Notes: a model not told the origin generated them from the sequence alone. Positions 1 to 8,390 are shown, counted from the first letter of the stretch. The stretch is DNA of 64,000 nucleotides from Virgibacillus sp. MSP4-1 (GCF_010092505.1 NZ_CP048021.1:558001-622000), one strand, 5' to 3'. Numbers and translations: made by a program.

Positions 1-178
1 GGCCAAAAAAAAGTTATCATCTAAAAGGAGTACTTTTTCATTTAGGTAAATCTGCTGTTTGCAGGTGGACAAACAGGGGTGTTGCCGATGAATATGAATG
101 GTTTTTCCACCGCAGGCTAAAAACGAGTGTATAATAGAGGAGTTGAACATATGCAAATGGACAGGATGGGGTTTTTGT

Positions 179-436
179 ATGACTAAAGGAAATCATAAGC
201 ATAACCATGAACCGCAGAATATAGAAGTATGGGAAGATCTTGTACATATAAAGGATTTAGGGCTTGCCCTTCTTATTTGTGGGGCAGGAGCATTGGGAGG
301 ATATTTTCTTGCTCCAGATAATGCGTCTGAACCTTTATTTTATGGACTGGCAGGTGCCGTGATCGGATTTATCATCAGCAGTTTTATCATTAAACCAAAA
401 CGTACATTTGAAGAGATAAGGGAAGAGGATCAATAA
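179..436 (+). CDS. small two-helix membrane protein upstream of TctA-like permease
   Basis: Predicted 85-residue protein of unknown function. It has a His-rich soluble N-terminus (KGNHKHNHEP), two hydrophobic helices (about residues 25-45 and 55-72) and a short charged tail, so it should sit in the cytoplasmic membrane. The ATG at 179 is preferred over the longer frame from 98 because GGATGGGG lies 8 bases upstream and the extension has no membrane or domain character. Its stop overlaps the next start by one base (TAATG), so it is translationally coupled to the permease and may be a subunit of it. It is too small for a classical TctB, which has four helices. No family was recognised. Confidence 0.7.
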   Translation: MTKGNHKHNHEPQNIEVWEDLVHIKDLGLALLICGAGALGGYFLAPDNASEPLFYGLAGAVIGFIISSFIIKPKRTFEEIREEDQ

Positions 437-1788
437 TGGATATTAGTTTAATTTTACAGATGGTGCTCGTTGCCGGAATTGCATCTGTACTCTATACATT
501 AATTGGGGTGGCACCTGGTACAGATGAAACGGCTGTTTTAGCACCCGTAACTCTTGTTTTAGTCTTGGCTGGATTTGAACCTGTGATTATTTTAACGTTC
601 TTCATGGCAGCCATTGTAGCAAAGAAATTAACGGATTCGATTCCGGTCGCTGTTGCCGGTATACCAGGCGGGGTGATGTCGGCTCCGATGGTCGAACATG
701 CACTGGTCTTAAAGAAACACGGTCTGGCGGATGTCAGCATACGAAAAATGGCTTCCGGTTCAGTGATCGGGACCATCGTTTCGATTCCGATCAGTTTTGC
801 TTTGGCGAATTTCCTATCTGAATTTTCGGAAGCTATTAAAGAATATACAGATCCCATTTTCTTTATTGGAGCTATCTTTTTAGCCTTAATGACGAAAAAT
901 AAATGGCTTGCTTTAGTCTCTATATTCCCGCTTGCTCTGTTAATTCAAGGGCTGCGTCATTTATATTGGGGAGTGGGGATTGTTCCTGAGGATACGACGG
1001 TATTTATCTCCTTTTTCTTAGGAATTACAATTGGTCCAGTGATATTAACCCTATTTGAATTGTTAAATGGGGACTTACGTTCAAAATTAACGCGTCACGA
1101 AACAAAGAAAATTTCCTTCAGGATCAGCAAAAAAATTAAAGGCTTTCCGAATCCGTTTCGAATACTGACGAAAAATGAGACGGTTTCAAGCTTCTTTTCT
1201 TCCCTATTAGGTGTAGGGACCTTTTTCTTAAGTCCTGTAGGTATGACCATTATGATTGGTGAGGTTGTTGCGAGTAAGATTAAGGATCCGGTCAAAAAGG
1301 CCGCCCGTGCGATTTCTTCAATGGATGCATTAACAAATGCGGCTTATATCAGCGGAACATTGATTCCATTGATTGCACTGGGACTTCCTTTGTCACCTAC
1401 TGCTCTTGGACCTGGTCATGCTTTGTTTAATGCACCACCCGTTTTTACACAGGATCATAATTTGCATCATATTCTGTCAATGTCTGAATTTTTCTGGGCG
1501 ACGATTATTGGTGCCGGAATTGCGATTTTGATTACGTATTTTGTTACCGTGAAGTATGCGGTGCAGATTTGCCGCTTTGTCTTTAAGCGTATTCCGCATG
1601 AGGCGATGCTGGGCTTGTTTTTCGGGCTGGTTCTTCTCCTTGCCTATATGGATGCAGGCTGGCTGAATGTTGCCGGAGTTCTGCTTATTGGACTGGTTGC
1701 CGGCGTCCTTAACCGGTTAGGCGTCAACTACGGAGTACAGTTTATGACACTTTATGCAGCACCTTTTATTGTTAATACGCTATTTTAA
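436..1788 (+). CDS. TctA-family (tripartite tricarboxylate transporter) permease
   Basis: 450-residue polytopic membrane protein. The N-terminal glycine/proline-rich stretch (LIGVAPGTDETAVLAP), then AGIPGGVMSAPMVEHALVL near residues 75-93, and the second half-repeat with GLPLSPTALGPGHALF resemble TctA permeases, which move carboxylates using ion gradients and normally pair with a TctC binding protein and TctB. Neither partner is nearby; only the 85-residue membrane protein precedes it. The gap to mvaK1 is 35 bases with no terminator, so the permease is probably in the mevalonate operon. That context suggests a carboxylate substrate feeding isoprenoid synthesis, possibly mevalonate itself; this is inference. 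Family assignment is fairly sure, substrate is not. Confidence 0.75.
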   Translation: MDISLILQMVLVAGIASVLYTLIGVAPGTDETAVLAPVTLVLVLAGFEPVIILTFFMAAIVAKKLTDSIPVAVAGIPGGVMSAPMVEHALVLKKHGLADVSIRKMASGSVIGTIVSIPISFALANFLSEFSEAIKEYTDPIFFIGAIFLALMTKNKWLALVSIFPLALLIQGLRHLYWGVGIVPEDTTVFISFFLGITIGPVILTLFELLNGDLRSKLTRHETKKISFRISKKIKGFPNPFRILTKNETVSSFFSSLLGVGTFFLSPVGMTIMIGEVVASKIKDPVKKAARAISSMDALTNAAYISGTLIPLIALGLPLSPTALGPGHALFNAPPVFTQDHNLHHILSMSEFFWATIIGAGIAILITYFVTVKYAVQICRFVFKRIPHEAMLGLFFGLVLLLAYMDAGWLNVAGVLLIGLVAGVLNRLGVNYGVQFMTLYAAPFIVNTLF

Positions 1789-1823
1789 AAACAGAATTGA
1801 TTGAAAAGAAGTGGGGGATGTTT

Positions 1824-2813
1824 ATGCGTTCATCTTCTCAAATAAAGGGAGAGGGAACTGCCCATAGTAAACTCATCTTAATTGGAGAACATTCAGTTGT
1901 ATATGGGGAGCCGGCGATTGCTCTTCCATTTCCATTACTTATGGTAAAATCAACGATACAAGAAGGTGCTGGTGAAATTACGATATCCAGTGACTTTTAT
2001 AACGGCCCGCTCGGTACGATTCCCGACCGGTTGGAGGGCATTGCTGTATGTATTCGTGAATCCTTAAAATTCTTAGCCAAACCGGCAAAAGATATACATT
2101 TTACCATCAAATCCATGATTCCGATTGGTCGTGGTCTGGGTTCAAGTGCGGCTATTGCAACCTCCGTCGTACGCAGTCTATTTTCATATTTTGAAAAGAC
2201 GCTATCGCATCAGATGTTAATGTATCTGGTTGATGTTGCTGAAAAATACGCCCATGGGAATCCAAGTGGAATTGATATGGAATGTGTGTCACGGGATGTT
2301 CCTATTTGGTTTAAGAAAGGAGAAGCCATTCAGCCGATCGAAATGGGAGTACCATTGAACCTGGTTGTGGCTGATTCCGGCCGAATTGGGGATACACGGG
2401 CTGCCGTCACAGCGGTTCGGGAAAAATATGAAAAGCATTATCAGAAAGCCAGGCAATCAATTAAATATATTGGCGACATGACGCGCAAAGCAAAGTCTAT
2501 TTTAGCCGGCGAACGTCCGGAAAAATTAGGCGGACTGTTGAACAAAGCCCAGGAGGAATTAATGAAGCTTGGCGTCAGTGATGGGAACTTGAATGAGCTC
2601 GTTACCTGCGCCCGGAATGCCGGAGCGCTGGGAGCAAAATTAACGGGTGGCGGACGAGGGGGCTGTATCGTGGCCCTGGCCAAAAATATGGAGGATGCTG
2701 AGCATATTTCCGATTCCCTGAAAGCAGCCGGGGCAAAGGATACATGGTTCTTTACTCTTGGAATGTCCCAATCCGCATCGATGAATGAAGCAAGCAGAGG
2801 AGATTTAATATGA
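1824..2813 (+). CDS. mvaK1: mevalonate kinase
   Basis: 329-residue GHMP kinase that phosphorylates mevalonate to 5-phosphomevalonate in the cytosol. Visible motifs: the N-terminal KLILIGEHSVVYGEPAIALP block typical of mevalonate kinase, the glycine-rich ATP loop PIGRGLGSSAA (about residues 100-110), the catalytic Asp region NPSGIDMECVSR, and the C-terminal KLTGGGRGGC motif. Start: ATG at 1824 is chosen because a GGGGG run lies 6 bases upstream; an in-frame ATG at 1818 and a TTG at 1797 are less suitable. It overlaps mvaD by four bases (ATGA). Length matches the family. Confidence 0.93.
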   Translation: MRSSSQIKGEGTAHSKLILIGEHSVVYGEPAIALPFPLLMVKSTIQEGAGEITISSDFYNGPLGTIPDRLEGIAVCIRESLKFLAKPAKDIHFTIKSMIPIGRGLGSSAAIATSVVRSLFSYFEKTLSHQMLMYLVDVAEKYAHGNPSGIDMECVSRDVPIWFKKGEAIQPIEMGVPLNLVVADSGRIGDTRAAVTAVREKYEKHYQKARQSIKYIGDMTRKAKSILAGERPEKLGGLLNKAQEELMKLGVSDGNLNELVTCARNAGALGAKLTGGGRGGCIVALAKNMEDAEHISDSLKAAGAKDTWFFTLGMSQSASMNEASRGDLI

Positions 2814-3802
2814 AGGCGGTAGCGAAAGCACATACAAACATTGCCCTTATTAAGTATTGGGGTAAGCGAAATGATGAACGGATCTTACCGATGAATAACA
2901 GTCTGTCCCTCACACTGGATCATTTTTATACGACCACGGAAGTTCAGTTTGATGAGGCTTTACAATCAGACACATTTATTTTAAACGGGAAGACGGCCAT
3001 CGATACAGAGTCTGTGAAAATTTCCCGTTATCTGGACCGGATCAGACATTTTGCCGGTGTGCAGAGGTATGCCACCGTTCGTTCGGTAAATCACGTTCCG
3101 ACTTCAGCAGGCTTTGCTTCGTCTGCCTCCGGATTTGCCGCTTTGGCTGCGGCTTCAACTAAGGCGCTGGGTCTTGACTTGGACAGGAAAACCCTCTCCA
3201 TCCTTGCTCGTCAAGGATCAGGATCTGCGTGCCGGTCTGTTTATGGCGGATTTGCCGAATGGGAAAAAGGGAGCCTGAGTGATGGTTCCGATTCCTACGC
3301 TGTGCCGATTATGAGTGAGGCGGAGTGGGATGTCCGTGTATTGTCTGTACTGCTGGAATCTAACGAAAAACCGATTTCCAGCCGTAAAGGGATGAAACGT
3401 ACAGTGGAGACCTCTCCGTTTTATTCAGGGTGGCTTGAAGCGGTTGACCAGGAATTAAAGGAAATAAAAACAGCGATACGAACGAAAGACTTTGAGCGGT
3501 TAGGAAAGGTCGCCGAAGCCAATGCGCTAAAAATGCACGCAACGATGCTGGGTTCTCATCCGCCATTTACCTATTGGCAGAGTAGTACGATGGCTGTTAT
3601 GGAAGAAGTACAACAGCTGAGAGATAAAGGGATACAGGCCTATTTTACGATTGATGCAGGACCTAACGTGAAAATTCTGTGTCTTCCGGAAGACGAGCAG
3701 AAGATACGGGATGAGCTGGAGAAGCTGGAAACAGTGAAAGGGATTTATGGCTGTCGACCAGGTCCCGGTATTGAATATAAAGAGAATCTTCCATCCCGCT
3801 GA
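2810..3802 (+). CDS. mvaD: diphosphomevalonate decarboxylase
   Basis: 330-residue GHMP-family enzyme converting mevalonate 5-diphosphate to isopentenyl diphosphate with ATP. Diagnostic features are the N-terminal NIALIKYWGKR block (residues 10-20), the serine-rich loop PTSAGFASSASG near residues 97-108, SGSACRSVYGGFAEW, and AYFTIDAGPNVKIL near the C-terminus. Family length is normal. The start overlaps the mvaK1 stop in an ATGA, so the two are translationally coupled. A 169-base gap containing a dispersed repeat separates it from mvaK2. Confidence 0.95.
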   Translation: MKAVAKAHTNIALIKYWGKRNDERILPMNNSLSLTLDHFYTTTEVQFDEALQSDTFILNGKTAIDTESVKISRYLDRIRHFAGVQRYATVRSVNHVPTSAGFASSASGFAALAAASTKALGLDLDRKTLSILARQGSGSACRSVYGGFAEWEKGSLSDGSDSYAVPIMSEAEWDVRVLSVLLESNEKPISSRKGMKRTVETSPFYSGWLEAVDQELKEIKTAIRTKDFERLGKVAEANALKMHATMLGSHPPFTYWQSSTMAVMEEVQQLRDKGIQAYFTIDAGPNVKILCLPEDEQKIRDELEKLETVKGIYGCRPGPGIEYKENLPSR

Positions 3803-3820
3803 TGGGTGGTTGAACGTAAA

Positions 3821-3905
3821 TTTACTGGCCGTTGATTCCCCACTTAGTCTTATTGGATAACCCTCCAGACTGAAAGGGATTTGACGGCCAGTTCATGCAT
3901 GATAA
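3821..3905 (-). repeat. dispersed GGCCGTAAT-type repeat, copy 1
   Basis: Read on the minus strand it begins CATGCATGAACTGGCCGTC and carries ATAAGACTAAGTGGGG, the same two blocks seen near 15600 and 44870. Its ends (ACTGGCCGTTGA and TTGACGGCCAGT) form an inverted repeat, so it can fold into a hairpin between mvaD and mvaK2. It may act as a partial terminator or mRNA-processing hairpin inside the operon; that is inference. Confidence 0.65.
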
Positions 3906-3971
3906 AAACCAATGATAGTTGCGAAATGACTGGTAATGAAGTGATTGTGATCTGAAAGAGAGGGAATTCCA

Positions 3972-5075
3972 TTGCCCATCAAGATAAAAGTCCCGGGAAA
4001 ATTAATGATTGCAGGTGAATATGCCGTACTGGAACCGAATCAGTATGCCATCGTAGCCGCTGTCAACCGCTATGTTTATGCAGACATCACACCAAGTAAT
4101 CAATATAAATTTTCCCTTCCTGATTTAGGCTTTGAAACGGTTTCGTGGGTTTCCAATTCCCATTCCATTGAATTCAGTGAAACCGATGAAAAATTACAGT
4201 TTGTTCAAAATACGATTATGATTGTGAAGGACTATTTAAATGAAGCATCCATACACCTTTCTCCCTTCCATCTTACGGTTACAAGTGAGCTTGATGATCC
4301 CTCAGGTAAAAAATACGGCCTTGGTTCCAGTGCCGCCGTTGTTGTTTCTGCGGTTTCGTCTATTCTGGCGCTAGCCCAAAAGCAGACCGACTCCTTTCAC
4401 GTAAATAAGGATTTGATTTTTAAGCTAGCCGCACTTGCTCATGTCAAAACACAAGGGAGCGGATCCGGAGCTGATGTAGCCGCATCCACCTATGGGGGAT
4501 GGCTCGAGTACTCTGCTTTTCAGGCAGACTGGCTCCTTGATCAAATGGAACAGAAATCCTCCGTCAGGGCACTGGTTGATCAGCCCTGGCCGTATGTATC
4601 CATTCGCTCCATAAATCCGCCCGCTGAACTTCGGCTTTGTACCGGGTGGACCGGAAAGGCGGCTTCAACTGGACCGATGATCAAACAGCTGAAGCATGGA
4701 CAGCAGGAACATCGAAACATTTACCATACCTTCGTAGAGGAAAGTCATGAGGCGGTAGAAGGACTGATCAGAGGTTTTGATCAGAATAATCTGCCATTGT
4801 CCTTAGACAGTTTAAAGAAAAATCGCGCCATCCTTGTAAAATTAGGAAAAGAAGTGGGTATGCTAATAGAAACACCAAAATTAGCAAGTTTATCCGAATT
4901 AGCGGAACAAATAGGAGGAAGTGGTAAATCCTCGGGTGCAGGTGGCGGAGATTGTGGAATTGCATTTGTTCGCTCACAGCGACAGGCTGAACAATTGTGG
5001 GAAGCCTGGAGAGAAGCAGGCATTGAACCTTTAAATCTGACTGTTGACCACAATGGAAGCACCTGGCACGAATAA
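3972..5075 (+). CDS. mvaK2: phosphomevalonate kinase
   Basis: 367-residue GHMP kinase making mevalonate 5-diphosphate from 5-phosphomevalonate. The start VPGKLMIAGEYAVLEPNQ (residues 7-24), the ATP loop YGLGSSAAVVVSA (115-127), QGSGSGADVAAS and the C-terminal GSGKSSGAGGGDCG are characteristic of bacterial phosphomevalonate kinase. It starts with TTG at 3972, preceded by AGAGAGGG about 8 bases upstream; no ATG fits the conserved N-terminus. With mvaK1 and mvaD it completes the lower mevalonate pathway. HMG-CoA synthase, HMG-CoA reductase and isopentenyl diphosphate isomerase are not in the window. Confidence 0.94.
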   Translation: MPIKIKVPGKLMIAGEYAVLEPNQYAIVAAVNRYVYADITPSNQYKFSLPDLGFETVSWVSNSHSIEFSETDEKLQFVQNTIMIVKDYLNEASIHLSPFHLTVTSELDDPSGKKYGLGSSAAVVVSAVSSILALAQKQTDSFHVNKDLIFKLAALAHVKTQGSGSGADVAASTYGGWLEYSAFQADWLLDQMEQKSSVRALVDQPWPYVSIRSINPPAELRLCTGWTGKAASTGPMIKQLKHGQQEHRNIYHTFVEESHEAVEGLIRGFDQNNLPLSLDSLKKNRAILVKLGKEVGMLIETPKLASLSELAEQIGGSGKSSGAGGGDCGIAFVRSQRQAEQLWEAWREAGIEPLNLTVDHNGSTWHE

Positions 5076-5129
5076 GCAGATTTACCTCTCTTGCTGGTAA
5101 CCCAACTTTTTCTGCAAGGAGGAAGCGAC

Positions 5130-5870
5130 ATGGATAACATTGAGGTCAGGATTACCCGTCAGGATCACCCTGAGTCAGATTCCTATGAAGAAACGTTTTT
5201 CATTCCTTATCGGTCCAATATGAACATTATTTCTGTTCTGATGGAAATCCGGCAAAATCCGGTAACAAAGGAAGGGAAACAGACCACTCCTGTGCAATGG
5301 GATATGAATTGTTTAGAGGAAGTTTGCGGGGCCTGCTCCATGCTGATCAATGGCAAGCCGAGACAGGCCTGTTCAACATTGGTTGACCAGCTGGAGCAGC
5401 CGATTACCCTTGCCCCGATGACCACCTTTCCGGTTATTAGGGATTTATTCATTGACCGCGGGAAAATGTTTGATGCGTTAAAGCGTGTAAAGGCATGGAT
5501 ACCGATTGATGGAACCTATGACATTGGTCCGGGTCCGCGCATGAAGGAAAATACCCGGCAATGGGCCTATGAGTTATCCAAATGTTTTACGTGCGGGGTA
5601 TGTCTGGAGGCCTGCCCAAACGTGAACGAAAAAACGGACTTTTTAGGACCGTTCGTATTTGCACAGATTCGCCTGAAAAATGTACATCCTACAGGAGAAA
5701 TGAATAAAGAAGAGCGTTTGGAAGCCTTTATGGGAGAAGGTGGACTTGAAGAATGCGGAAACTCGCAAAATTGTGTTCAATCCTGTCCTAAAGGTATTCC
5801 ACTGACTACATCGATTGCAGCCATCAACAGAGAAGCTACGGTGCAGTCGTTTAAAAGTTTTTTTGGATAA
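5130..5870 (+). CDS. sdhB: succinate dehydrogenase / fumarate reductase iron-sulfur subunit (stand-alone)
   Basis: 246-residue iron-sulfur subunit of complex II. A plant-type [2Fe-2S] site is formed by Cys61, 66, 69 and 81 (CLEEVCGACS...QAC); a bacterial ferredoxin-type region supplies Cys152, 155, 158 and 162 and Cys209, 215 and 219 (ECGNSQNCVQSCPKG) for the [4Fe-4S] and [3Fe-4S] clusters. All ligands are present, so it should be functional. The ATG at 5130 has AAGGAGG 7 bases upstream. The oddity is context: no sdhC or sdhA adjoins; mvaK2 precedes it and repeats follow. It may be a second copy or the result of operon splitting. Confidence 0.93.
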   Translation: MDNIEVRITRQDHPESDSYEETFFIPYRSNMNIISVLMEIRQNPVTKEGKQTTPVQWDMNCLEEVCGACSMLINGKPRQACSTLVDQLEQPITLAPMTTFPVIRDLFIDRGKMFDALKRVKAWIPIDGTYDIGPGPRMKENTRQWAYELSKCFTCGVCLEACPNVNEKTDFLGPFVFAQIRLKNVHPTGEMNKEERLEAFMGEGGLEECGNSQNCVQSCPKGIPLTTSIAAINREATVQSFKSFFG

Positions 5871-5996
5871 GGGACGGAAAGGGTTTCAGCCGATGATGGC
5901 CAAAAGATTTAAGGAAGATGGAGGAACTGTCCCTCATTAGGTTGATGAAGGACGGATCAATACGAATTTAAGTAAAAAGAGTCTTTCATAGAGGTA

Positions 5997-6041
5997 ATGA
6001 AGGACAAAAACTATAGATAGCATGAGAAAACTGTCCTTCAT
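5997..6041. repeat. ATGAAGGACA inverted repeat
   Basis: ATGAAGGACA at 5997-6006 and TGTCCTTCAT at 6032-6041 are perfect 10-base arms around a 25-base loop. A further GATGAAGGAC lies at 5944. The same arm motif recurs near 14.9 kb and 35.2 kb. No gene is seen between 5871 and the SAM riboswitch. Confidence 0.55.
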
Positions 6042-6104
6042 CCCCCGCAGCAAAGCATTTTAACTCCGGTGGAGACTTTAACCTGGGATTTTTCGACAAA
6101 ATTC

Positions 6105-6125
6105 GGGTGGTGACAGGCACCACCC
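6105..6125. repeat. GGGTGGTG / CACCACCC hairpin
   Basis: Perfect 8-base stem with an ACAGG loop, directly upstream of the promoter of the SAM-riboswitch operon. It could be the end of the preceding transcript, but the following T run also contains the -35 box. Short GC-rich palindromes of this kind are common in Bacillaceae intergenic DNA (from memory). Confidence 0.45.
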
Positions 6126-6154
6126 TTGACTTTTTTTCTTTTATGATTTATGAT
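6126..6154 (+). promoter_or_regulatory. sigma-A promoter of the SAM-riboswitch operon
   Basis: TTGACT (6126-6131), a 17-base spacer and TATGAT (6149-6154). The predicted transcript start near 6161 lies just ahead of the riboswitch aptamer. Confidence 0.8.
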
Positions 6155-6178
6155 TTTTCTAACAATTTTATATAGGAA

Positions 6179-6288
6179 TCTTATCCAGAGAGGTGGAGGG
6201 AAATGGCCCTTGGAAGCCTCGGCAGCGGGTTCTTTTTTAAAGAATACTGTGCCAAATCCATCAAGTCAGTGTGCTTGAAAGATAAGAG
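6179..6288 (+). ncRNA. SAM-I (S-box) riboswitch aptamer
   Basis: The core matches the S-box consensus in order: TCTTATCCAGAG, AGGTGGAGGGA, GGAAGCCTCGGCAGCGG, CTGTGCCAAATCC, CTTGAAAGATAAGA. P1 is formed by TCTTATC (6179-6185) and GATAAGA (6281-6287). With the terminator at 6312 this predicts transcription in low S-adenosylmethionine and termination when it is plentiful, linking the two downstream genes to sulfur or methionine metabolism. Confidence 0.95.
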
Positions 6289-6311
6289 GACGAGTCGATG
6301 ACAGTGGTTTC

Positions 6312-6344
6312 AACTCTCTTCTTATTGGAAGAGAGTTTTTTATT
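6312..6344 (+). terminator. SAM riboswitch expression-platform terminator
   Basis: AACTCTCTTC (6312-6321) pairs with GAAGAGAGTT (6328-6337), followed by a T run. It lies between the aptamer and the start of the monooxygenase gene, as expected for a transcription-terminating S-box. Confidence 0.92.
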
Positions 6345-6368
6345 TTACATAGACAGGGAGTGGAGAAC

Positions 6369-7418
6369 ATGAAATATGGATTCTGGTTACCGATTTTTGG
6401 CGGCTGGCTTCGAAATGTAAAGGATGAACAGATGCCGCCTACCTATGATTATGCTAAAGACGTGATTCAGTCAGCGGAGAAGTGGGGATATGATACAACC
6501 TTAATCGCTGAGTTATATTTGAATGATATTAAAGGAATTGAGCACGATTCACTGGAAGCCTGGACGACGGCTGCGGCCTTGGCTGCTGTGACGGAAAAAA
6601 TCGAAATTATGACGGCTGTCCGGCCAGGGTTTCATCATCCGGCAGTGACCGCAAAACAGGCGGCTAATATTGATCACATCAGCAAGGGGCGTTTTACGTT
6701 AAATATCGTGTCCGGCTGGTGGGAAGGGGAGTCCAGGCAATATGGCGGGTCCTTCACGAGACATGATGAACGCTATGACCGGACCACTGAATTTCTCGAT
6801 ATTCTTAAAGGAATGTGGTCAGAGGAGTCATTCTCTTATGATGGGAACTTCTATCAGGTAGAAGATGCAAAATTGGCCCCTAAGCCTGTGCAAAAGCCGA
6901 ATCCTGTCCTTTATGCAGGGGGAGAGAGTGAAAAAGGCAAGCAGGTGATTTCCTCAGCCTGCGATGCGTATGTCATGCATGGAGGAACGGTAGATGAGGT
7001 CGCCGGTAAAATCCAGGATATGAAAAATCGCCGAACAGCCGCAGGGAAGGAGCCCATGGAATCATTCGGTATGGCGGCATATGTCATTTGCCGGGATACC
7101 GAAGAAGAGGCACTGGAGGAACTGGAACGGATTACGACTGTTGAGGATATGAGCGGATATGCCGGCTTTGAAGATTTCACTTCCAAATCTGAGCTTGAGC
7201 AAAAAATTCAATTGCAGGATTATTCAGTTTCCAATCGTGGATTAAGGCCGAATCTTGTAGGAACTCCTGAACAGATTGCCGAGAGAATTTTAGAATACGA
7301 GAATGCCGGAGTAGATTTACTGTTATTACAGTGTTCGCCGCAATTAGAGGAACTGAAACGATTTTCCGACCAGGTTATGCCACTGGTAGAAAAATTACGG
7401 GCAAAGGTTCAAAATTAA
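6369..7418 (+). CDS. LLM-class flavin-dependent monooxygenase (SfnG / alkanesulfonate monooxygenase-like)
   Basis: 349-residue luciferase-like TIM-barrel enzyme. The N-terminus KYGFWLPIFGGWLRNV, ITEKIEIMTAVRPGFHHPA region, GRFTLNIVSGWWEGE and RHDERYDRTTEFLDILKGMW match the alkanesulfonate and dimethylsulfone monooxygenase branch, which uses reduced FMN and O2 to cleave C-S bonds. ATG 6369 has GGGAG 8 bases upstream; the GTG at 6360 lies inside that site. Control by a SAM riboswitch fits sulfur salvage from an organosulfur compound. The ATP-grasp gene follows after 17 bases. No flavin reductase or sulfonate ABC transporter is next to it, so the substrate is unknown. Confidence 0.88.
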   Translation: MKYGFWLPIFGGWLRNVKDEQMPPTYDYAKDVIQSAEKWGYDTTLIAELYLNDIKGIEHDSLEAWTTAAALAAVTEKIEIMTAVRPGFHHPAVTAKQAANIDHISKGRFTLNIVSGWWEGESRQYGGSFTRHDERYDRTTEFLDILKGMWSEESFSYDGNFYQVEDAKLAPKPVQKPNPVLYAGGESEKGKQVISSACDAYVMHGGTVDEVAGKIQDMKNRRTAAGKEPMESFGMAAYVICRDTEEEALEELERITTVEDMSGYAGFEDFTSKSELEQKIQLQDYSVSNRGLRPNLVGTPEQIAERILEYENAGVDLLLLQCSPQLEELKRFSDQVMPLVEKLRAKVQN

Positions 7419-7435
7419 TCTTAAGGAGTGTTTAG

Positions 7436-8389
7436 ATGAGTAAGGTATATGTCATCCACGAAAACGAAGAATGGACGGAGCATTTATTTAAGAGATTGGA
7501 AGAGTTGGAGATTCCTTATGAAGACTGGCTGCTTGAGCAGGGAGCCATTGATTTAACAGAGGAACCCCCTGAGGGCATCTTCTATAACCGGATGAGTGCT
7601 TCCTCACATACGAGAGGAAATCGCTATTCACCTGAACTGGCCAGCGCGGTTATTGGATGGCTTGAAGCCCACGGACGCACGGTCATAAATGGGAGTCGTG
7701 CCTTACAATTAGAGGTGAGCAAGGTGCTTCAGTATTTGGAGCTTGAAAAATACGGGGTCCGGACACCCAAAACCATCGCAGCTGTTGGAAAAGAAGAGTT
7801 AATCAGGAAAGCGGAGGCATTTGAAGGACAGAAATTCATTACGAAGCATAATCGGGCCGGAAAGGGTCTTGGCGTCCAGCTTTTTCAATCTGTGGATGCA
7901 CTGAAAGAATATGTGAAAGGTGAGGATTTTGAGGAGCCTGTGGACGGTATTACACTGATTCAGGAATATATTGAATCTCCGGAATCCTTTATTACCCGTT
8001 GTGAATTTGTCGGTGGCCGGTTTTTATATGCGGTACGTGTTGATACTTCAGACGGTTTTGAGCTTTGTCCGGCCGATGCCTGCACAATTGATGATTTATT
8101 CTGTCCGGCAGGGGATGAATCGGCATCCCCGACGAAATTCCAAATTCAAAAAGGCTTTGATCACCCTGTTTTGCAGCAATATGAGCAGGTGCTTTCAGCC
8201 AATAATATCCAGATAGCAGGGATTGAGTTTATTAAAGATAAGAACGGAACCCTGTATACCTATGATATCAATACCAATACCAATTACAACAGTGATGCCG
8301 AGGCCGTTGCAGAGCAATATGGAATGCTGGAAGTCGCCAAATATCTGGGTAAAAAACTGAATCAGGCCAGGCAAAAAGCTTATGCTTAA
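7436..8389 (+). CDS. RimK-like ATP-grasp ligase
   Basis: 317-residue ATP-grasp protein. The central region has the nucleotide-binding KFITKHNRAGKGLGVQLF stretch (about residues 135-152), TLIQEYIESPESFITRCEF and the C-terminal metal-binding GIEFIKDKNGTLYTYDIN followed by TNTNYN, all typical of the RimK/glutamate-ligase branch, which joins a carboxylate to an amine using ATP. AAGGAGTG precedes the ATG. It is co-transcribed with the monooxygenase under the SAM riboswitch. A role in conjugating or unmasking an amino-acid-like sulfur compound is plausible but unproven. The substrate cannot be read from sequence. Confidence 0.87.
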   Translation: MSKVYVIHENEEWTEHLFKRLEELEIPYEDWLLEQGAIDLTEEPPEGIFYNRMSASSHTRGNRYSPELASAVIGWLEAHGRTVINGSRALQLEVSKVLQYLELEKYGVRTPKTIAAVGKEELIRKAEAFEGQKFITKHNRAGKGLGVQLFQSVDALKEYVKGEDFEEPVDGITLIQEYIESPESFITRCEFVGGRFLYAVRVDTSDGFELCPADACTIDDLFCPAGDESASPTKFQIQKGFDHPVLQQYEQVLSANNIQIAGIEFIKDKNGTLYTYDINTNTNYNSDAEAVAEQYGMLEVAKYLGKKLNQARQKAYA

Positions 8390-8390
8390 C

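Noticed and set aside
98-178. N-terminal extension of the first gene
   Set aside because: No ribosome site or conserved content; the ATG at 179 is better spaced.
151-186. Eleven-codon leader peptide before the small membrane protein
   Set aside because: It has a good AGAGGAG site, but a possible -10 (TATAAT, 130-135) would place the transcript start inside that site. No regulatory structure follows.
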